NCBI GenBank assembly: GCA_030762175.1
Contig: CM060840.1
Coordinates: forward strand, 42,431,501-42,495,500
Source of the DNA: Metallyticus violacea
Taxonomy: Eukaryota > Arthropoda > Insecta > Mantodea > Metallyticidae
DNA: 64,000 nucleotides
Direction: 5' to 3'
The translations under genes were made by a program, and so were the position numbers. Positions 56,335-64,000 of the stretch are shown here, piece by piece (positions within the stretch are counted from its first letter, which is position 1; every line of letters starts with the position of its first letter). The notes under the pieces were generated by a model that did no database searches, was not told the origin of the DNA, and saw only the letters and a program-made list of their open reading frames with translations.

Positions 56335-59300
56335 TGTTTCTTGTAAAAGATATATGTGATTTTTGGGGGAATTCTCCAAAAGATTACCTAGTTATCTAAT
56401 GTTTCTTCCGTGAGAAGAGTGGATTATTGCATGGTCTGAAACTGTTACACCCGGAAATCTTTCTTAAAAATGTCTTTGAACTTGACGAGCGGATAGAGTT
56501 AACACATAATGATAAATAAATACGCGTTGTGGAATAGAAAAAACATATTGAGCCATAATTCATTTCGCGATTAAATGCAAAACAAAACACGCCACTCCAA
56601 ATAACTGAACTGAACTCGACCACTATCAGATCCACATCCAGCAAGGAACTAACGCGACCTTGTTCCAGTTAATGACTGGAAAAGAGCGAGTACATACTCA
56701 GTGGAATTCAACGCAAATTGGTACATAGTTAATTGGATTGCTTCCTATTTAGGGGGCCTTTATGTGAATTTTTAGTCTCTAATATGTTAAAAAGGGAAGA
56801 TCTATAGACTGCGGTTTCAATAATTAACAAATTACTTGAAATCCATGTATATAGCTAACATTTTTTTCTGAACTCGAAGATATATAAGAAATGCACAATA
56901 GCGTAATTTGTAGCTATTTTTGTTAAGGTTTGTTACTGGAAACTATTTTGTAATGATCGAGGTAAAAAAGAAAGCTTCTCTGCTCTCACAAATATTAAAT
57001 TTTATTATGTTCGAATCCCGCCGTTACCCAAATTTTTAAGTTTGATTGTTCCTTTTCATTTACAGCAGGTTAAGCTTTATGGACCATTTCGTATCTGATG
57101 CTTAATTAATAAATATCACGATATGTATACGACAGGATAAAGTATATATTTTAACGTAAGGTATTGTGTTTTAAGTTCTCTTGATTGTTCAAAAACACAT
57201 TTGCAGTTTTATAGCGTTAACGCCTGCAATACTGATTATTTATAATGAAATATGTTTTTACATGTTTTATATTTTATATTTATATGTAAGCTTACTAGGC
57301 TTGTCAAAGCAAAAAAATTAGCAAAAGCGTTAATATAATAAATGCACATTGTAAGCTGAAAAGTAAGTGAAGATATGAGATTTTATGTAAATATACTGAA
57401 AAATTGTTCCATTTTGGAACAAAAATACAAAAAACATCAAGCAAATTGTATTGCAATCTTTGCAAATTAAACTGACTAGGAAATGACTTATTTCCTGTAA
57501 ATAATCCGTCTGGCCATTTTAAATGCAATAGCAATATAATAATTGGTGAAAAAATATTTTAAGGTCATGCATGTTATGAAAAGTACATACGCGGTTCTGC
57601 GAGTATTTTAATTTAGTTATATTTAAATAGTTCAGTAACAGCTCGATATAAATCTCCATCTTATAGAGAATTCCTACGAATCGTGCTGTATTTTATTATA
57701 GTCTAATTCAAATGGGCTCTTAAAATAAATTATGTTTTTCATATGTAATATTACAGTGTTTGACGCTTTTGATCTATTAAAAACTGTATTTTCATTATAC
57801 AATTAAGTTTTTAAAAAGAACGAGTAAAACTTAGTGCACATCGCCTATTAACCGTAACATGACATAACTGGGAGGCAAAAACCTATAGACATTTAGTTTT
57901 TACTCCTACTTGTATATTTAGAGGGATATCTTCACTGCTAGTAAGCATTGAATGAACATGGTGCTATAGCTAGGAAGAAGGCGTTTTGTGTGTTTACATT
58001 ACATGGAAGCAAACGACACTTCTGAGCATGTGGAAGAAAGATTTATACCAAGAGATAAGTAAATCTGTGCTTAGTGTACGAGTACGCATGTTAAGGACCT
58101 AATTGTTTTAGATCGACAGAAAGAGTGTACAGCAGTGTTTGGTAACCTCCAAAAATCACCAAACTTAGAAGAAAAAACTTGGGATACCACAAAAAAATAT
58201 TTGAAAAATAATCGAGAAAATCTACAATAGAAACCATACGCTAGGTTTCTATGTTACATGAACCTCCTAACTCTACAAAAGAATAAATCGCAATAACGTT
58301 ACGAGTGAAAGTAAAGTGAAAACTCACGCATAATGTAACGTGTGTTGTGCTATTTCGTACAATGGTTTACAAGTCGTTCTTCACGGAAGATTCTGCTAAT
58401 GGGGTGTCATTTTTGGATAAGTACATATAGCTGTTGACACTTAAACAACTAGTCAAGATTTTATATATTAACAAGTTGGAAAGATCTCATGCGGTCAACA
58501 CCTCTTGCCATGTGCACCGCCAGATATGATTTCAGGCAACTTGTTCTTGCTGGGGTATGTCAGAGAGCTTTGTACCAACTTTGTTTTCTTACCTAAGCTA
58601 TTTGAAGATGTCATTTACGTTCTGACGGCACCATGCTCTGATGACTGTGGAATAAGATAGTCGCTGGGGTAACTTTTTATTAAAATACTTAAATATAAAT
58701 TTATTTTAAAATTTTCTGATACTGCTACTGCGTATTGAAGACATATTTCATAATATAGAAAACGGATTTCTAAAGATTAAAACTTATTTTTTTTAAGATA
58801 GAAACAGATGGACAATTATATTTTTTCCATAATAAAGCTGGATCTTCATGAGTCTTCTACCTCCCCAGATTTTTTAACTGTCATTATTACTGGACTCTGA
58901 GCGTTATCAATCCAGATGAATATATTCAAAGAAACTTCTATAATTGCTTTACCAAAAAGGTCATAATCTAAACATTAAAAAAAAATCTTCATCCTTATTC
59001 CTCTTATGTCTTTAAATAACACTTAATACATATTGTGGAAAATCTGCATATTTTCCTATCATATCTGGAAATAATAAAATGCAGGCAGTCCAGACAGACG
59101 ACAATTCTCTTGCTCTGTACGACCAACAGTTGATATTTTGCTACTGTCGTAACAATGGGAATCGCGCACAAACTTCCACTATGTTTACTAATATACATGC
59201 ACTTTTCAGTGCTGTCAAAAGGAAACGTATATCTCCCATATTTTCTTCAAATTACGAAAATTAAATAGCGACCGCATATAGGTCTCTTAGTAGAATGAAT

Positions 59301-60690
59301 CAAATTCATTTTTGATGGCACAAATAAATTCGAAGTTCGTCACGCACTCTCTTGCCAGAAATTACGCAAATCATTTCACTCATAAATTTCTCTGAGGCTT
59401 GTTAATGACTTCAAATATGGCGGTTGAAGTTTTATTTTCTCTCTTTTATTTTCACCATCCTAATACAGTTTTTATTTGTTTTGTTTATTTAACCGTTAAC
59501 TCGTATAATTAATTCTTCATTCAAAAGTAGATGACAATCGGGAACCTCTGTAGTAGAATGTAAAAAAACGAAGTAGGGAAAATTTTAATATTCAGCAATA
59601 TAGGAAGACTAAGAACAGAGGAAGACAGAATGGAGAATTCCAAAAAGCAACACAAATTCACAGTTAATGTAATGTATTTCAGTCTACATATCCAAGATTA
59701 TGGATTCTTCCCGAGTCTATACAATTTATAGCTTGTTAATATAATTTGATATTTCTTTGTCATCAAAAATCGCATGTCCGGTCCCAGTATTATATTCTGG
59801 TAATAAAACAGTTGCCTCTGCGTTCCGAGCGCATTTACATCATTTGAAATCTAATTCGTAAATCTGTATTTCCCAAATGTGGGACTATGAGCTTCACAAA
59901 CCTAATTAATTACCCCTTTATTATAACAGAATTCGCAGCGATAATGGCGGGATAAATAAGGTCTTAGTGACATCTGAAACAGCTTTCGTTTCATTTTGCT
60001 GCATCACAAGTAGGCCGAAAAATTGCAATAAAATATTTTTATCGAGTAAATATTTTCAATTTTGCTTATATTTTAACGCTTCAGTGGTCAATAGAACATG
60101 CCGTTAGAATTAATCAAAAAGTTATCGTATACGTCAAAGCCTCCAGATGAAATTGCATTAATGCATGTTTACAAAGGCATCATTGGAGCATAGATTAAAA
60201 GAACTGAAAATGGTAAAATAATGAAGCCACCAAATTAAAGTGATGAGATTAAAAGCTTTTGGGACATTACATATCATGTTTTTGAAGTGATGCGGACAGT
60301 GTTACAGGGAACAGTACTTTTGCACGCCCCATTAGTAAAATGCTATTGACGTGATAAAACGCAGTGAAAGGCATTGTTCAATTTCAAACGGGCACTGAAA
60401 TAACCATAAAGCTCTGAAAACCAACACAGATAATATATTCTTTTCTCTTTCATCTATATTAGAGGGAAAAAGAACAGCTTATTGTATTTCAAGAATTATA
60501 TATTTCAAGCTTTTTCTTTACTAGGTGCGTTTTTATACCAAATACGAATTGATGTTTTGTAGTGTAAATTAAAAAGGCAAAAGGTAAAAAGGTTCATATA
60601 CGATTCAGAATTTAATAATAAATAAAATTACCAGGCATATTTTTGCATTTTCCTGCAACTGTTCTACATAGCGTCTGTGTATGTGGTAAA
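56335..60690. other. No gene seen
   Basis: Several short open frames (56396-56644, 57304-57534, 59004-59264), none with a domain. A GTTCGAATCCCGCC box B-like string at about 57010-57023 is isolated, with no box A in range. AT-rich throughout. Confidence 0.4.
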
Positions 60691-60699
60691 TCAATTTAC

Positions 60700-61400
60700 A
60701 TATTACTATAAGTCAACAATGTTGTTTTCCCCGATTCATTCGTTGGTAGAATGTCATTAATGTCTTTTTGGCATCCTTCGATCTCGAAAAGATTCCTTTA
60801 TCTTCCATAAAAATCCAAAATCGTAAGGCGACATATTGGGAGAATGTGGTGGTTGTTGCAGTGCTGCAAAAATGATGCATCAATAGCAGCTGCAAAACAG
60901 CGAGTCATGCAACACAGTGCTGTCAGATGCCTTTGCATAATGTGTCTCTTGCATGTCGTTAAGTGTGTTCCACAGAATGTGACCAAGACTCCATGCCAGT
61001 CAGAGGCAATAGAAAGCTTAAGTTTGCTGAAGGGCTGTAGCAATTTTCTCGAGGATGCCCCTTGCTCGACTGACATTTCCATTCTGGCTGCGATTCCACA
61101 TTTCATATCTGCAATAATACTTTGCAGGAAGCATCAACTTCGTGTTGATAATGGTTTGAATCGGGTTTAATTTTAACTTCTAAAAGACAATGAGGAGGAA
61201 ACCATCTATTGGAGTTTTTTTCTTGTTCATAGATCTTATGCACTGCCTATGCTGAAACGTTTACCTTGGCTGCAAATTCAACACAAATCCACTGCCGGTT
61301 CACTTTCAACAAATGCAGCACTTGAGTAGCACGACTTTCATCGTTGGTATGCCTACTCGGACATCTCCATATCCCTTTTGGAAACCAAGAGAGAATGCAA
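60700..61400 (-). pseudogene. mariner-like transposase relic, minus strand
   Basis: Minus-strand frame pieces give HSPNMSPYDFGFLWKIKESF (about 60790-60850), matching the conserved HSPDMSPYDFxLFPKLKE block that includes the last catalytic Asp. It is preceded by LHDS and AALQQPP fragments, matching LHDNARxHxA...LLxxxxWExLxHPP. A more N-terminal piece (about 61270-61330) reads like RVLQMLKVNRQWICVEFAAK, which fits the N-terminal helix region of the same family. Stops and frame changes separate them, and the first catalytic Asp was not located. Two overlapping open frames on opposite strands here (60798-61106 and 60844-61170) are by-products. Confidence 0.6.
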
Positions 61401-61401
61401 T

Positions 61402-61935
61402 GTTACAATTGCTTCTAGTAATCCCTAATGATAATAAACTGCATTTCTATTGCTGGTAACTTACATTTTCGGAAAAAAATCTCTCAACATAAAAACTCAA
61501 TTACAGAGCCCTATCTTCCCATGGCTATTCTTTGTTATGCTGCTACCACCGTCAATGTGTCAGGAATACAACAAAATAGCACAGTTAAAAGCACTGGAGA
61601 TAAGAATGTTTAGGCCTCTGCCTGGTTTTATTTTATTATATCATAAATCAAATGGAAATGTACACCAGGAATTACATGTGACAAGTTTAGTTGATATAAT
61701 TTAAAACTCTAGATCCAATTAGCATGTACGTTTATTAAGAATAACATGAATCGGACTCTGGGTTACTATTTTGTGACCTATAGTTAGGGATTCTGCTACC
61801 ATTTGTCACGTGTAATCACTCGGGAGATGCACTGTAAAGAATGTAAAGGTTACTTAAATCAAAGAAAATAGGGCAGCTGAATAACACTTAAAATATATTT
61901 TTAACTACCATTTATTATAATTAATTGAAATTCCC
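61402..61935. other. No gene seen
   Basis: Two overlapping plus-strand open frames near 61428-61704 exclude each other as evidence of coding. No motif in either. Confidence 0.4.
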
Positions 61936-61936
61936 T

Positions 61937-62010
61937 TCCCCACCGCCTGTGGTGCCTCTGTAGTAAAAACGGGCGTTAAAACTCTACAAAATAAAAAAAA
62001 AAAAAAAAAC
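61937..62010 (+). mobile_element. SINE family B 3'-tail fragment, plus strand
   Basis: CACCGCCTGTGGTGCCTCTG, TAGTAAAAACGGGCGTTAAA and an A-rich tail. The head and body are missing, consistent with a severely 5'-truncated insertion. Confidence 0.8.
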
Positions 62011-62610
62011 TTCCTTCCCTACACAGTGCATATAAAATACAGCTTACTAAATTGATATGACATTAAATACGCATGCTCTACCAAAAACAGTAAATCTTAA
62101 AAAAACGATTCACATAAAAGTATTCAATAAAATTCTCAGAAGTATTTCTCAAAAAGTTCGGCCCATTTAAATTACAGATTATATGAAAAATCGTGCGCCA
62201 GAATAAAGAATCTTGAGCTGGGCTGCAAAAACTATGTACATAAACCAATAGGCTCCTGAAAATGCCTAATTTAGAGATCGAAATAAATTCCCACCCTCTG
62301 AGCATCTTGGCTGCCTTGTTGTCATCCGAAAAGCTTAAGAATGTGTGCCTCTTGAGGGACAAGCTATCATGCGAGTCTGTTAAACAAGAGGCACATCAGC
62401 CAATCAGCGCAAGTGTAAAATATAAATTAACTCCCACGTGAGAACTCCCTAACATACGCGAAAGAAAGCAGACATTTTTATTGAACTGCACGTTTGCAGG
62501 TAAAATTGGCACAAAGAGCAGAGTGAATACCAATTCAAGTTTTTAATTGTTAGCATAGAAGAAGACGATAACAAGCCAATATATACAAATAGTTCTTTTA
62601 CGCTTGTCGT
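62011..62610. other. No gene seen
   Basis: Open frame 62078-62362 (minus, 94 codons) without recognisable domain. Confidence 0.4.
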
Positions 62611-62616
62611 GTCGAC

Positions 62617-62868
62617 ACGGGTTGCCATGGTTGTCAAGGCATGAACTCGTGAGTGGCAGGTCTGGAGTTCGATTTCCGGCAGGATTACCTTCCCTGACTG
62701 CAGGTTTTCTTCAGTCTTCATAAATGTAAATGCCTGCGAAGTGCTCTAAATTTGGGCCTGGGACGTTTCCTTCCTTAAAAAAATCTTCCCCAATTTATCA
62801 TTTCCTCTCGTGCATCATCAGTGCCTCAGTACTAAAACGGGTGTTGACCAATATTTAAAAACTATCCA
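62617..62868 (+). mobile_element. SINE family B copy, plus strand
   Basis: Head CGGGTTGCCATGGTTGTCAA, GGCATGAACTCGTGAGTGGC, box B GAGTTCGATTTCCGGCAGGA, body TTTTCTTCAGTCTTCATAAA and ATTTATCATTTCCTCTCGTG, tail GTGCCTCAGTACTAAAACGG. It lacks part of the CACCGCCTGTGG block. Confidence 0.83.
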
Positions 62869-62869
62869 C

Positions 62870-63380
62870 GTATAGGACATTAGTTGGGAAGGTAGAACTT
62901 TTCGAATAGCTGATCGTTGACTTCTGTACTGACGCACTAACCAATTGATGTCTAAGCATGCAACTTCAAATCTCTCTTCTGATTCTTTGTACCCCAGAGA
63001 CCTCCCAAGGTTTTATTTCTTGTATAAGAGATTTTCAAGTCTGGTTTATTTTTTTACTTGGAATACGTTGGAACAGGCTTGCGATCTAAACTGAAGAATA
63101 CGATGATCTTTTCCACAAATCCATCCTGATTAAGTAAGTGATTGAATGAGTTCTATTGTCAGACATTGATTTCCACACATGGTCGGCAGAGGACGGTATC
63201 ATGGTTTATATGAAATGCGCGCACCGAGGATAGGCGGGCTACTACATTACGCTGAATGACTAAGGTGAAGATGAGGGTGAGGCGATGATGGAGCAGTAGC
63301 GGAATTAATGGCATGGGAAACCGGGGAATCGGAGAAAGCCTCCCTTGATATGTTTAGTCCAACATAAATCCAAATTTGCA
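62870..63380. other. No gene seen
   Basis: Slightly less AT-rich near 63180-63350, but with no motif or open frame that can be defended. Confidence 0.35.
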
Positions 63381-63382
63381 GC

Positions 63383-63568
63383 GAGGGTCGGTGGAATTTT
63401 GGGGCATAAAAATCCTAAGTATGACTTCCTTCAGAAGGGAAGTGAAAATTCGTTTTGTGAAGTAGATTTACCTAAAAGAATCTCAACCTTGAAAGAAGAT
63501 GCCTCTGAGCAAAATGTATCAGCCGTTTCAAACCCTGATTTGAATGAGACGCTAATGATAAAAAAAAT
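63383..63568 (+). mobile_element. SINE family A copy, plus strand, head truncated
   Basis: GGTCGGTGGAATTTTGGGGC, AAAAATCCTAAGTATGACTT, CCTTCAGAAGGGAAG and GCCTCTGAGCAAAATGTATC, then CAGCCGTTTCAAACCCTGAT and GAGACGCTAATGATAAAAAA. The tRNA-like head is gone, and the copy is about a quarter diverged. Confidence 0.75.
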
Positions 63569-63582
63569 GTTAAAGAGTGGAG

Positions 63583-63655
63583 CCTAGAATCGAGCCCGGA
63601 CTGCCTCTGTGAGAAGCGAACAGTCTAATCACTCTACCAAGAAACCGCCTTTCTT
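63583..63655 (-). repeat. tRNA-like SINE head, minus strand
   Basis: On the minus strand, TTGGTAGAGTGATTAGACTG (box A region) and GGGCTCGATTCTAGG (box B) are at tRNA spacing. The acceptor ends (GGCGGTT against CTCCACT) do not pair, so it is not an active tRNA. Its head sequence differs from families A and B. It abuts the 3' end of the neighbouring family A SINE. Confidence 0.4.
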
Positions 63656-63659
63656 TACC

Positions 63660-64000
63660 CTTCCTTCGCCAATGATCTGAATTGCCTGTTTTAAAAATGA
63701 TGAACGACAATTCTTGATCCATATAAAGAATGAACAGCGAGCGGGTAACACAATACAATGATATTGATGTTTCTTGTTAGTGGGTAAACAAATTATGACA
63801 TAGCCCAGAGGCTTTTTAATATTAAAGGAACATATGTTTGTTGTCGTTCTCCTTTTTTTCGAGTTCCACACAATCACTCAACATATCCTTACTTCAGGAC
63901 GTATTTTCATAATAGTTGTTAATATAAAATGAAATGTTTTTCATTATTTGACGTTTGCATATTATGATGCGAACGAATGACACAACTAATTTCCGAGTAG
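63660..64000. other. No gene seen
   Basis: Two overlapping minus-strand open frames (63570-63758 and 63629-63877) without motif. Confidence 0.35.

Noticed and set aside
56006..56379. His/Thr-repeat proteins on the minus strand
   Set aside because: Translations of the TG/CG microsatellite in two frames.
63583..63655. tRNA gene on the minus strand
   Set aside because: Boxes A and B are visible, but the acceptor ends do not pair and the T-stem is mismatched.
1..64000. CRISPR array, operon or prophage
   Set aside because: No regularly spaced direct repeats with unique spacers, no compact gene runs and no bacterial signals. The window is eukaryotic repeat-rich DNA.

Overview
The window is AT-rich eukaryotic DNA. 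No host protein-coding gene could be established. It reads as intergenic or intronic sequence of an animal genome, built largely from old transposon remains, tRNA-derived SINEs and microsatellites. The repertoire (Penelope-like element, animal-type Mutator-like and mariner-like transposases, a hAT-like element, LTR and LINE scraps, several tRNA-headed SINE families) fits an invertebrate and most probably an arthropod. That placement is inferred from repeat content only. There is no operon structure, CRISPR array or bacterial feature.

Layout. From 1 to 17 kb there is unannotatable AT-rich DNA with two exact tandem duplications (1.63 and 7.52 kb), SINEs at 4.2, 4.5, 6.4, 10.9 and 13.8 kb, a non-autonomous hAT-like element (5.2-6.0 kb), a possible LTR (14.5-14.9 kb) and a LINE tail scrap (15.3 kb). 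From 17.3 to 19.3 kb lies a decayed Mutator-like transposase gene with a SINE inserted in it. From 22.7 to 27.5 kb lies the main object: a nearly intact Penelope-like retroelement (PLE). It consists of an inverted 5'-truncated copy, a direct terminal repeat (pLTR), a leader, one reading frame for reverse transcriptase plus GIY-YIG endonuclease interrupted by a single in-frame TAA, and a second pLTR. (TA)n tracts lie at both outer edges. From 31.4 to 33.3 kb there is a minus-strand LTR-retrotransposon relic (leader and coiled-coil gag). From 38 to 64 kb there are more SINEs, two mariner-like relics (42.4-43.2 and 60.7-61.4 kb), another DDE-transposase scrap (44.9-45.2 kb) and two unclassified dispersed repeat families, each present twice.

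The most interesting signal is in the PLE terminal repeats. All three copies carry a 40-nt segment that folds by eye as a minimal hammerhead ribozyme. It has a bulged stem I, a GAGC/GCTC stem II, GAA, and a self-complementary ATAT stem III before the cleavage position. The core has G at position 3 and C at position 8, the reverse of the usual C3/G8 pair. PLE terminal repeats are known to carry hammerhead motifs; the swapped pair is what is unusual here. Degenerate motifs of the same kind occur at 34.1, 35.4 and 46.5 kb and may mark other dead PLE ends.

Alignments quoted were made by eye against remembered family consensus patterns. No search or folding program was run.
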